From Acetobacteraceae bacterium (GTDB taxonomy: Bacteria; Pseudomonadota; Alphaproteobacteria; Acetobacterales; Acetobacteraceae), in the NCBI GenBank assembly GCA_025356735.1, contig JANXRT010000532.1:1-15167 (forward strand): a DNA stretch of 15,167 nt. The letters run 5' to 3'. Position 1 is the stretch's first letter. The number at the start of each line of letters is the position of its first letter. Of this stretch, positions 8,666 to 15,127 are shown in pieces. The notes beneath the pieces were generated by a model that was not told where the DNA came from, did no database searches, and saw only the letters and a program-made list of their open reading frames with translations. Made by a program: the position numbers and the translations under genes.

Positions 8666-9721
8666 ATGTCTAGCCTGAATACGCTTGTCAGCGAAACGCA
8701 CGAGTATGGTCCTCAGGCCAGGCTGCTGGGGCTTCCGCAGGCCGAAGCCTCCGGACTTGCACAGATGGGACTTGCGAAGGCGGGACTTGCACAGGCCGGA
8801 CTTGCACAGGCGGGGCAGGTAAGCCCACGCGCTGTCGTCTGCCAGGATTTCGGCCTGGCGACAGTGGGCGCGGTGGCGCGCCGCCGCCTGTGGCCCGGGG
8901 CACCCCTGGTGCTGCGCGTCACCCGCATGCCCGAGAAGCCAGGCCGCTCGCATCGCGCCATTCTGGCCGCGGCGGATGTCGTGTTGGCGGCATCGCCCGT
9001 TATCGCCGAGGCGCTTCGATCCGCCGGGGTGTCGATGGCGCGGATCGTGATGCTCTCCAGGTCGGACAATGATTGCGAGGCGGACGGCGATCTCGGCATG
9101 TTCGCCGCGGCGCTTCGGCCGCCGATCGAGCGGCCGATCCGCCGCCTTGTCCATGTCGGCGATCTCGAGCCCGAGGCGGGAGTGGCCGATTTCCTGGCCT
9201 GTGCCCAGGGTTGGGCGGCACGCCACCCGGACCGCCCTCTCGAGCTGCGGTGGGCCGGCCACGGCTGCCTGCGCGGCGTGCTCCAGGCGCAGCCGCTGCC
9301 GCCGAACCTGACCCAGCATTTCATGGGCGACCTGGCCCGCGAGCCGCTCGCGGCGCTGCTTCTGGAGAGCGACATGCTGGTCGCGCCGGCCGTCTCGGAC
9401 CCGTCCGGCCACGCCATCCTGGAGGCTTTGACCGCCGGCTTGCCGGTACTCGGCAGCCTCCGGCTTTCGGCGGTGCGCGAGCTGGTGACGCCGGGCGACA
9501 CCGGCTGGATATTCGATCCGTTGCAGCCGCGAGCCATGGCGCGCGCGCTCGAACTCGCCCTGGAAACGACGCCGGAGGTCCTAGAGGAGACGCGCGCGCG
9601 CGCAGTCGCGCGGTTCAACTCGGCACCCGGAAGCGGGTTGGAGGAGCGCATCCAGAAGGCGCTGCGGCTGGCGCCGCGCCGGGCCGGCGGGCGGCCTGTC
9701 GCGGACGCGTTTGCACCATGA
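8666..9721 (+). CDS. Glycosyltransferase, GT4-like
   Basis: This 351-residue protein is somewhat short for a GT-B enzyme. The C-terminal donor-binding half is clear: RRLVHVGDLEPEAGVADFL (159-177), a LLLESDMLVAPAVSDPSGHAILEALTAGLPVL core, and the paired acidic residues Glu253 and Glu272 (VRELV) followed by GDTGWIFDP. The N-terminal acceptor half is abbreviated and contains four 15-bp in-frame repeats coding for GLAQA-like units (residues 30-49). The likely role is adding a sugar to a lipid-linked repeat unit made by the next gene. ATG 8666 (MSSLNTL) is preferred; a GTG four codons upstream at 8654 is possible. The stop forms ATGA with the first of a chain of mini-ORFs leading into the phosphotransferase. 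Confidence 0.78.
   Translation: MSSLNTLVSETHEYGPQARLLGLPQAEASGLAQMGLAKAGLAQAGLAQAGQVSPRAVVCQDFGLATVGAVARRRLWPGAPLVLRVTRMPEKPGRSHRAILAAADVVLAASPVIAEALRSAGVSMARIVMLSRSDNDCEADGDLGMFAAALRPPIERPIRRLVHVGDLEPEAGVADFLACAQGWAARHPDRPLELRWAGHGCLRGVLQAQPLPPNLTQHFMGDLAREPLAALLLESDMLVAPAVSDPSGHAILEALTAGLPVLGSLRLSAVRELVTPGDTGWIFDPLQPRAMARALELALETTPEVLEETRARAVARFNSAPGSGLEERIQKALRLAPRRAGGRPVADAFAP
8753..8812 (+). repeat. 15-bp tandem repeats encoding GLAQA units
   Basis: Four consecutive 15-bp units begin GGACTTGC: 8753-8767, 8768-8782, 8783-8797 and 8798-8812. Units 3 and 4 differ only at the last base. A diverged relative (GLPQA) lies upstream at about 8730-8744. Because 15 is divisible by three, copy changes alter protein length without shifting the frame. 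Confidence 0.9.
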
Positions 9722-9768
9722 AGGCGGGTGCGCCATGAAGGCGAGAGCGCGATGAAGACGGGATTGAT
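9718..9768 (+). repeat. 17-bp repeats creating chained ATGA start/stop overlaps
   Basis: ATGAAGGCG recurs at 9718 and 9735, and ATGAAGACG at 9752, with a 17-bp period. The glycosyltransferase TGA (9719-9721) overlaps ATG 9718. That ATG opens MKAGAP, whose TGA (9736-9738) overlaps ATG 9735, which opens MKARAR. The MKARAR TGA (9753-9755) overlaps ATG 9752, the start of the phosphotransferase. Each overlap is a perfect ATGA. Confidence 0.85.
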
Positions 9769-11287
9769 GAAGCGAGCCTCCGTTTCAGCGGGGTCCGCCT
9801 ACGACCTGGACGATCGTGCCGGGCGGATCGCGGATGGCGGCGCCTTCGCCCACGCCGCCCCGGGGTGGCACCGCGCCAAGGCGGGCGCCCGCGCCTTCGC
9901 CTCTGCCGGCGACCCGGCGCGCATGCTGGCCGACGGGTTGTGGGTCGCGGACGCGTTGATCGTGCTGGTCAGCGCGCTGATCGCCTACGTGCTGCGCCAT
10001 GGTCTGGCGCCGATCCCGCTCGAGGTGTTCTCGACCATCCTGCTGGCGCTCGTCCTTACCCTTAACGTGATGCATTTTTCCGGCGCCTACACCTCCGCTC
10101 TGGAAGAAGGGCTGCTGGCCCAGATCGGCCGCAGCGTGCGCGCATGGTCGGCGGCGTTCACCGTGCTGATCGTCATTGCCTACCTGACCCGGACGTCGGA
10201 GGATTATTCGCGGCTTTGGGTGGCCGGCTGGTACGGGCTGGCGCTGGCCGGCTTCGCCATGCTGCGCGCCTGGAGCATCAGCCAAACCCGGCGCTGGAAA
10301 CGTCAGGGGCGGCTGGCGCGGACCGTCGCGATCGTTGAGCTTGGCGGCGGCGGCAAGGAATTGCTGGCCCGGCTGCAATCCTCCGATCCCGGGCAGCTGC
10401 ATCTCGTCGGACTGTTCTCCGGCGACCTGGCGGCGGCGAACCCGGCCGCCGAGCCGAAGAGCGGCATCCGGGAGCTGTTCGCCCTGTCGCGGCTGTTCCG
10501 CATCGACGAAGTGCTGGTGGTGGCGTCGGGCGATGGCGCCGCGGCCCTGCCCGGCGTGCTCCGCAAGCTCGGCACCATCCCGACCAACGTGCGGGTTTGC
10601 CCGTGGGTCGCCGAACTCGGAACGCCGGTGCGCGACATCGGCTGGTTCCTGCACAGCCCGGTGCTGACCATTCACCGAAAGCCGCTGAACGGCTGGAATC
10701 GCGTCATCAAACGGCTGGAGGATGTCGTGCTGGCGGCGGTGCTGATGGTGCTGCTGGCGCCGTTGCTGCTGCTGATCGCACTTGCCATCAAGCTCGACAG
10801 CCCCGGTCCGGTGCTGTTCCGCCAGCAGCGGCTCGGCTTCAACAACAACACCATCGTGGTGTTCAAGTTTCGCTCCATGAAGCATTGCACGGGGCCGGAG
10901 GAAGAGGTTCCCCAGGCGCAGCGGCGCGATCCCCGGGTAACCCGGCTTGGCCGCGTGCTGCGGCGGCTCAGCCTGGACGAGCTGCCGCAGCTGTTCAACG
11001 TGCTGATGGGCGATATGTCGCTGGTCGGGCCGCGGCCGCACGCGCTGGCGCATAACGACCAGTACTCGGCGCTGATCGATGACTACCTTGGCCGCCATCG
11101 CGTGCAGCCAGGGATCACCGGCCTGGCCCAGGTCAAGGGTTTTCGAGGCGAGACCGACACGCTCGACAAGATGCAGCGGCGGGTGGAGTTCGATCTTGCC
11201 TACATCGACAACTGGTCGATCCTGATGGACCTGCGGATCATGCTGATGACCGGGGTGTCGCTGGTGTTCCACCGCGACGTGTACTGA
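9752..11287 (+). CDS. Polyprenyl-phosphate sugar-1-phosphate transferase (WcaJ/ExoY/GumD-like exopolysaccharide initiator)
   Basis: This 511-residue inner-membrane enzyme has the long two-part form. The N-terminal part has four membrane segments (about 64-82, 92-110, 131-146, 155-171) and a CoA-binding-like cytoplasmic domain. The C-terminal bacterial sugar transferase domain has a membrane helix (325-347), KLDSPGPVLFRQQRLGF, KFRSM (372-376), the catalytic Asp409-Glu410 pair in LDELPQLFNVLMGDM, SLVGPRP (423-429) and QPGITGLAQV (452-461). The family transfers a hexose-1-phosphate, often glucose, to undecaprenyl phosphate to begin an exopolysaccharide repeat unit. ATG 9752 is chosen from the ATGA chain and the AAGGCGAG just upstream; a GTG at 9728 is an alternative. 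The last residues (HRDVY) match the usual family ending. Confidence 0.92.
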   Translation: MKTGLMKRASVSAGSAYDLDDRAGRIADGGAFAHAAPGWHRAKAGARAFASAGDPARMLADGLWVADALIVLVSALIAYVLRHGLAPIPLEVFSTILLALVLTLNVMHFSGAYTSALEEGLLAQIGRSVRAWSAAFTVLIVIAYLTRTSEDYSRLWVAGWYGLALAGFAMLRAWSISQTRRWKRQGRLARTVAIVELGGGGKELLARLQSSDPGQLHLVGLFSGDLAAANPAAEPKSGIRELFALSRLFRIDEVLVVASGDGAAALPGVLRKLGTIPTNVRVCPWVAELGTPVRDIGWFLHSPVLTIHRKPLNGWNRVIKRLEDVVLAAVLMVLLAPLLLLIALAIKLDSPGPVLFRQQRLGFNNNTIVVFKFRSMKHCTGPEEEVPQAQRRDPRVTRLGRVLRRLSLDELPQLFNVLMGDMSLVGPRPHALAHNDQYSALIDDYLGRHRVQPGITGLAQVKGFRGETDTLDKMQRRVEFDLAYIDNWSILMDLRIMLMTGVSLVFHRDVY

Positions 11288-11301
11288 ACTCCGTGGGCAG
11301 C

Positions 11302-11417
11302 AAGCATGGGGCTCTGCCCCAAACCCGCCGGGGTAGCGCCCCGTTGCGCATCCTTAAGTAGAGAAGTTCCAAGGGGCGACGACCCCTTGGCGAGGTTTGA
11401 GGCAGAGCCCCATGCTT
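11302..11417. repeat. Palindromic intergenic element with 17-bp perfect inverted ends (repeat copies 3 and 4)
   Basis: AAGCATGGGGCTCTGCC (11302-11318) and its exact reverse complement (11401-11417) bracket a 116-bp element. Homology continues inward (CCAAACC against the complement of GGTTTGA). Inside are two more hairpins: CGGGG/CCCCG (11329-11343) and an 8-bp stem CCAAGGGG/CCCCTTGG (11369-11390). It occupies most of the gap between the phosphotransferase stop and the UdgX gene. It may act as a bidirectional terminator or be a REP/MITE-like non-coding repeat. No coding content is seen. Confidence 0.8.
11369..11390. terminator. Inner hairpin of the palindromic element
   Basis: CCAAGGGG (11369-11376) pairs with CCCCTTGG (11383-11390) across a six-base loop, about 80 bp past the phosphotransferase stop. 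It is a strong GC-rich stem, but no T-tract follows on either strand. Intrinsic termination is plausible, not shown. Confidence 0.45.
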
Positions 11418-11473
11418 CTCGCAACCAAACACCCTGCCTCGGGTTTCTTCCGCACGATCTACAGGAGGCGGGG

Positions 11474-12739
11474 ATGCTGGATGTCGGGCTGGCGAGCGAA
11501 ACCGACTGGGAGGGCTGGCGCCGGGCGGTGCGGGCGCTGGTGCTGGCCGGCATTCCGCCCGATGACGTGACCTGGCGCGTCGGCGCCGCGGGCGACGCGT
11601 TGCCGGAGGAGACCGGCAAGTTCGGCGTCTCGCGCAGCGTCGTCGAGCTGGCGGAGGTGGCGATCCAGGCGCGCGATCCCGGCCGGTTCGCGTTGCTGCA
11701 CCGGCTGGTGGCGAGCCCTGAGGAGGCGCGGCTGGCGGAGGCCGGCCGGCTTGCCTTGCAGGTCCGGGCCGAGGCGCACCGGATGCGCACGCAGATGCGG
11801 TTCCTGGAGGTCGATGGGCGTTATATTGGCTGGTTCGCGCCGCGGCACTTCGTGCTGGAGGCCAACGCACAGCTGCTGGCCAGGCGTTTTTCCGATGTTC
11901 CGACGTCGATCCTGACGCCGGGCGGCAGCGCGCATTGGCATGAGGGAGCGCCAGGCTTCCTGGCCGCCGACGTTATGGCGGGCTGGTCGGGCAACGTGGC
12001 GGACGATGCGGCGCTGGCGGCGATGTGGCGCGCGAGCGGTGACGCGTGGCTTGCCGCCGCCCGTCCTGGCACCGCCATTCCGGAGGCCGACGACCTGCCG
12101 GAGGCGCCGCGCCGGCCCGATCGCCCGGCCCTGGGGCCGGTCGTGCTGCCGGCGGATGCGGTGCCCGATGCCGCGGCGGACGCGGCCCTTTGCACGCGCT
12201 GCCCGCTTTACGCGCCGGCGACGCAGACCGTGTTTGGTGAGGGGCCGAAGGGCGCCCGATTGCTGTTCATCGGCGAGCAGGCCGGCGACCAGGAGGACAT
12301 CGTGGGCCGGCCGTTTGTGGGCCCCGCCGGGCAGATGCTGGACCGCGCCCTGGAGGAGGCCGGCATCGACCGGCGCCTGGCCTACGTCACCAACGCGGTC
12401 AAGCACTTCAAGTTCGAGCTGCGCGGCAAGCGACGCATCCACCAGAAGCCGAACGCCGGCGAGGTCACCGCCTGCGCGGTATGGTTGGCCGACGAGCGCG
12501 CGACGCTTCGGCCTTCACTGACCGTGCTGCTCGGCGGTACCGCGGCCTCGGCGGTGCTGGGTCGGCCGGTGACCATCGGGCGCGAGCGGGGGCGGCCGAT
12601 CGAGGGCACCGACGGGCAGCGCCTGTTCGTGACGGTGCACCCTTCGTATTTGCTTCGCATTCCCGATGCCGAGGCTAAGGCGCGGGAATACGTGGCGTTC
12701 GTTGCTGATCTGAAGGTTGCGGCGGGGCTGGTGGGGTAG
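11474..12739 (+). CDS. udgX: DUF4130-UdgX fusion: uracil-DNA-binding/glycosylase superfamily protein
   Basis: This 421-residue protein starts at ATG 11474, which has a perfect AGGAGG at 11463-11468. Residues 1 to about 215 match the DUF4130 'probable DNA metabolism' domain (RTQMRFLEVDGRYIGWF, SILTPGGSAHWHEG). The end of that domain looks eroded: an MWRASGDAW stretch sits where relatives have a longer WR-YY-IFNPAR segment. Residues about 235-415 are UdgX: CTRCPLY (240-246), GEQAGDQEDIVGRPFVGPAGQMLD, the insertion KRRIHQKP (319-326) with His323, and VHPSYLL (388-394). In studied UdgX the His of this loop becomes covalently joined to uracil-excised DNA. Only three cysteines are visible (240, 243, 334), so the full iron-sulfur ligand set needs checking. 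In many genomes the fusion follows a radical-SAM partner; none is beside it here. Confidence 0.9.
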   Translation: MLDVGLASETDWEGWRRAVRALVLAGIPPDDVTWRVGAAGDALPEETGKFGVSRSVVELAEVAIQARDPGRFALLHRLVASPEEARLAEAGRLALQVRAEAHRMRTQMRFLEVDGRYIGWFAPRHFVLEANAQLLARRFSDVPTSILTPGGSAHWHEGAPGFLAADVMAGWSGNVADDAALAAMWRASGDAWLAAARPGTAIPEADDLPEAPRRPDRPALGPVVLPADAVPDAAADAALCTRCPLYAPATQTVFGEGPKGARLLFIGEQAGDQEDIVGRPFVGPAGQMLDRALEEAGIDRRLAYVTNAVKHFKFELRGKRRIHQKPNAGEVTACAVWLADERATLRPSLTVLLGGTAASAVLGRPVTIGRERGRPIEGTDGQRLFVTVHPSYLLRIPDAEAKAREYVAFVADLKVAAGLVG

Positions 12740-12746
12740 GTGCAAG

Positions 12747-12767
12747 GCAAGCGTGGGGCTCTGCCTC
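12747..12767 (+). repeat. Dispersed intergenic repeat, copy 5
   Basis: AAGCGTGGGGCTCTGCC lies within 30 bp of the UdgX stop and differs from the 17-bp core by one base (A to G). It has the same orientation as copies at 1127 and 11302, again downstream of a gene end. Confidence 0.6.
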
Positions 12768-12903
12768 CTCTGCGCTAGGGCCCCTTCTGCGCTAGGATAG
12801 TCCTGACGGAGACACTGCGGCTACGGACACCGGGGTGAAAAGACGCTACTTAAGGCGCCCGGGGCGCTACGCCGGCGGGGGTTCGGGGCGGAGCGGGGGA
12901 AGG

Positions 12904-12933
12904 TTCCAACCGGCTGCCTGCAGCCAGTTGGAA
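12904..12933 (-). terminator. Large hairpin downstream of the dehydrogenase remnant
   Basis: TTCCAACCGGCTGC (12904-12917) and GCAGCCAGTTGGAA (12920-12933) pair over 14 positions with one mismatch, about 33 bp past the minus-strand stop at 12967. It lies between convergent gene ends and could stop transcription from either side. There is no clear T-tract. Confidence 0.5.
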
Positions 12934-12966
12934 TGCCTGCGAAGGGAGAACCCTCTGCTTCCTTGC

Positions 12967-13317
12967 CTACGGCCTCAGCAGGATACGACCGGTGGGTGCG
13001 GCGTTCTCGACCATCCGGTGTGCCTCGGCGGCCTGCTCCAACGGCATCGAGGCGGAAACCACCGGGCGCACCAGGCCGCGGCACACCAGTTCCAGGCAAT
13101 CCAGCAGCTGCCGCCGGTTGTTGCTCTGGGCGCTGAGAATCGAGATGCCGCGCAGGAAAAGCTGGGCCGGGTTGAACCGCACGAATTTGCCGCTGAGCTG
13201 GCCGATGAAGATCCACCGGCCGCGCATGGCGAGGCTGCGTCGCATCGCCCTGAACTCAGTGGCAAACTCACGTACGTTGGAGGGGTCGAGGCGGACATGT
13301 CCGGTGACTATGAGCAT
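12967..13317 (-). pseudogene. Chimeric remnant: monooxygenase N-terminus fused in frame to a dehydrogenase C-terminus
   Basis: A 116-residue frame starts at ATG 13317. The first ~25 residues (MLIVTGHVRLDPSNVREFA) look like the start of an antibiotic-biosynthesis-monooxygenase (ABM/YgiN-like) protein. From about residue 30 it becomes the C-terminus of a medium-chain dehydrogenase/quinone oxidoreductase (RGRWIFIGQLSGKFVRFNP, QAAEAHRMVENAAPTGRILLRP). Both source genes are incomplete: the ABM part lacks most of its fold, and the dehydrogenase part lacks the catalytic half and the nucleotide-binding motif. The join is in frame, so a chimeric peptide could be made, but no function is expected. This is best explained by an internal deletion joining two co-oriented genes. 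Confidence 0.65.
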
Positions 13318-13366
13318 CGCTGTACACCCTGGGTGACCGGCGTCCAGATCAGGAGGTGGGGAACTT

Positions 13367-13642
13367 TCAGTCGGGCATGGCGGCCAGCACGATCTTGCCC
13401 TGAATGTTGCCGCGGGATGCGCGTTCATGCGCCTGTGACGCATCGGCAAGCCGGAACGTGCTGTCAATGATAACGCGGATGGCGCCGTGGTCGAGCAGGC
13501 CACCGATCTCCAACAGTTGCGCGCCGTTTGAGCGGACCTGCGTTGCCGAAACGGTGATGCCCAGCTTTTCGGCCTCGTCGTGGCCGGTGAAGCCCAAGGG
13601 GAAGATCGGGAACAGGGCGCCGCCTCGCTTCAACGTGCGGAA
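13367..13642 (-). pseudogene. NADP-dependent oxidoreductase (medium-chain dehydrogenase family), C-terminal fragment
   Basis: About 90 residues of the C-terminus remain, reading FRTLKRGGALFPIFPLGFTG, ITVSATQVRSNGAQL, IDSTFRLADASQAHERA, and GNIQGKIVLAAMPD before the TGA at 13367-13369. This matches the end of zinc-independent NADP-dependent (quinone) oxidoreductases. The N-terminal catalytic fold and most of the Rossmann fold are missing. Homology stops near 13642, where plus-strand TetR-like sequence begins. The open frame runs on to 13708, but that part is antisense to the TetR-like fragment. It is non-functional. Confidence 0.65.
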
Positions 13643-13646
13643 GAAA

Positions 13647-13820
13647 GCGCGTGCTGATATTGACGGTGCCGACCTGTTCGCACTGGTAGGGGCGCTCGCG
13701 TGGGTCAACGATCAGCCAGCGCTCACCTCGCGCTCAGAACATATCTTCGAGGTTACCGCAGGCGCGATCCTGATGAACCAAGCAAGACCGGCAGCGACGC
13801 TAACAAACAGGTGCGATTGA
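13647..13820 (+). pseudogene. TetR-family regulator, C-terminal fragment
   Basis: From about 13647 the plus frame reads RADIDGADLFALVGALAW and then SRSEHIFEVTAGAILMNQA, ending at TGA 13818-13820. This resembles the ligand-domain tail of TetR-type repressors. The DNA-binding N-terminus is absent; upstream in-frame sequence is just the complement of the oxidoreductase fragment. TetR regulators are often divergent from an oxidoreductase they control, and here both genes have lost their facing 5' ends. The family assignment rests on a short stretch and is tentative. Confidence 0.45.
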
Positions 13821-13892
13821 GCGGCAGCAACCGGCACTCACTCGCTCGAACCGGTCAGTCGCCTTTCCACCAGAACCCGCCATTCAAAGTAA

Positions 13893-15055
13893 TACGCTCG
13901 GCTTCATTGAGTGACACACGCCCATTTCCGGGTTCCGATTGAGGCGATTTGTTTAGGCTGGTCGGCCAGCCAATTCCAAGTGTCACAGCAGGCATCTACG
14001 ATGGCCCCATAGCTGTCGAACACGCGGTTGCTGAGCTTGTTGCTGCGGAGGTAGGCCCAGACGTTCTCGACCGGGTTCAGCTCGGGGCTATATGGCGGCA
14101 GATGCAGAAGCGTGATGTTGTCTGGCACGTGCAGCTTATTCTCGGTTTGGTGCCAACCTGCGCCACCGACTGTGAGCACGGCGTGGGCGCCCTCTGCCAC
14201 AGCCTTGCCGATCTCGGCCAGACGCAGGTTCATCATCTCGGCATTGGCGAGGCAGCACGAAAGCGGCAGCGGTGCCCCGGGCTGGGCAGATCGCGCCGAA
14301 CAAATAGGCCCATGAGTGGCGTTGATCGCGCGGCGCCGAAGGCCGGGAGCCGCGATCGGCCCAAACGCGGGTGAGCGTGCCCTGCTGGCCGATGCGGGCC
14401 TCATCCTCCCACCAGAGTTCCAGCGGTTTGGCGCGGGCGTGCTCTGGCAGCGCGGCCGTTACGAGGGCGGCGAAGTTGTTCTGAAAGACGTTTGTGCCGC
14501 AGCGTCATGGCCGGGATGACAAGGCCGGGCAACCAGGCGACGGAAGCCCAGCCGGCGCAGCACCGTGCTGATGCTGCGCTCGGCTAGGACGACGCCGAAT
14601 TTGGCCTTGATCGCCCGCGCGAGATCGGCCCTGCGCCAGCGCATGACCCCGTCCTCGGCCAGGTTAGGCCCGCGCCAGACCCACTCTGCAACCGCTGTCT
14701 CCTGCTCGGGTGAAAGAAACCGTTTGGGACCAAACTTACTGTGCCGATCGGCCAGCCCGGCTAGTCCTTCCTCGTTGTAGCGATGCATCCAGTCGCGCAG
14801 CATCTGACGGTCGATGCCAGCCGCCTGCGCCGCATCCGTGCGAGAGGTGCCTTCCAAGACCAATGCTAACGCCAGCACTCGGTGCGAGGCGCAACGCTCG
14901 ACGCCCGCCGAGCCTTTCGCCAAAGCCCGGCCGCGTCCAAGTCGTCTCGAAATGATCTTGATCGGTGCTGCCATGCTGACCTCCTGAATCGAGTGCAAAG
15001 CACAGCGAATCACGTCAGAGCCAAACAGGGAGTCCCTGCGAGTCAGCCGAACGTA
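13893..15055 (-). mobile_element. IS630-family insertion sequence, inactivated
   Basis: About 1.16 kb, the usual size for IS630. Candidate terminal inverted repeats are TACGCTCGGCT (13893-13903) and AGCCGAACGTA (15045-15055), matching 10 of 11 positions, with TA at both outer edges as expected for IS630 TA-target duplication. The single transposase gene inside is broken. The left end lies directly next to the transposase stop, so the exact boundaries remain uncertain by eye. Confidence 0.6.
13904..14974 (-). pseudogene. IS630-family transposase, frameshifted and catalytically mutated
   Basis: Read in three frames, it rebuilds an about 355-residue DDE transposase. Frame 1 (14974 to about 14484; ATG with AGGAGG upstream) has the helix-turn-helix part: GTSRTDAAQAAGIDRQMLRDW and STVLRRLGFRRL. 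Frame 2 (about 14483-14251) has the first catalytic Asp in WWEDEARIGQQG. Frame 3 (about 14250-13904) has LHLPPYSPELNPVENVW with the catalytic Glu. One base appears lost near 14483 and two near 14250. The second catalytic Asp, normally in LDGAGWH, is Gly (VGGAGWH; codon at 14165-14167). With two shifts and a missing catalytic residue it cannot be active or rescued by programmed frameshifting. Confidence 0.85.
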
Positions 15056-15075
15056 CAATTCCAGCCAACGCCTAA

Positions 15076-15099
15076 GGGCAGCCCGAAATCGGACTGCCC
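15076..15099 (-). terminator. Hairpin terminator candidate for the gene leaving the window
   Basis: GGGCAG-C-CCG (15076-15085) pairs with CGG-A-CTGCCC (15090-15099) around an AAAT loop, with one internal mismatch. On the minus strand it lies about 28 bp past the stop at 15128. Only a short T-run (TTA) follows. Confidence 0.5.
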
Positions 15100-15127
15100 C
15101 TCACGTCAACTCAAGCCTGCATAGACG

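Larger units (their letters stand above)
12740..12966. other. Intergenic region between UdgX and the dehydrogenase remnant
   Basis: These 227 bp show no credible gene. They hold a copy of the dispersed repeat (12747-12767), an 11-bp direct repeat TCTGCGCTAGG at 12769-12779 and 12786-12796 (17-bp period), a GCGCCC-G-GGGCGC palindrome (12855-12867), and the large hairpin at 12904-12933. Confidence 0.6.

Noticed and set aside
8753..8812. Tandem repeats considered as a CRISPR array
   Set aside because: Units are 15 bp with no spacers and lie in frame within a coding gene.
9785..11272. A 495-codon minus-strand open frame
   Set aside because: It is the mirror of the phosphotransferase gene with low-complexity His/Gln/Arg composition and no family features.
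12835..13470. A 211-codon plus-strand frame
   Set aside because: It is complementary to the dehydrogenase remnants and has no recognisable family features.
13821..13892. Minus-strand ITLNGGFWWKGD tail next to the IS end as a gene remnant
   Set aside because: It looks protein-like but is only about a dozen residues and crosses the putative IS end; no family could be named.
14250..14490. Programmed frameshifting in the IS630 transposase
   Set aside because: Two separate shifts plus a missing catalytic Asp indicate decay; no slippery sequence is seen at either site.
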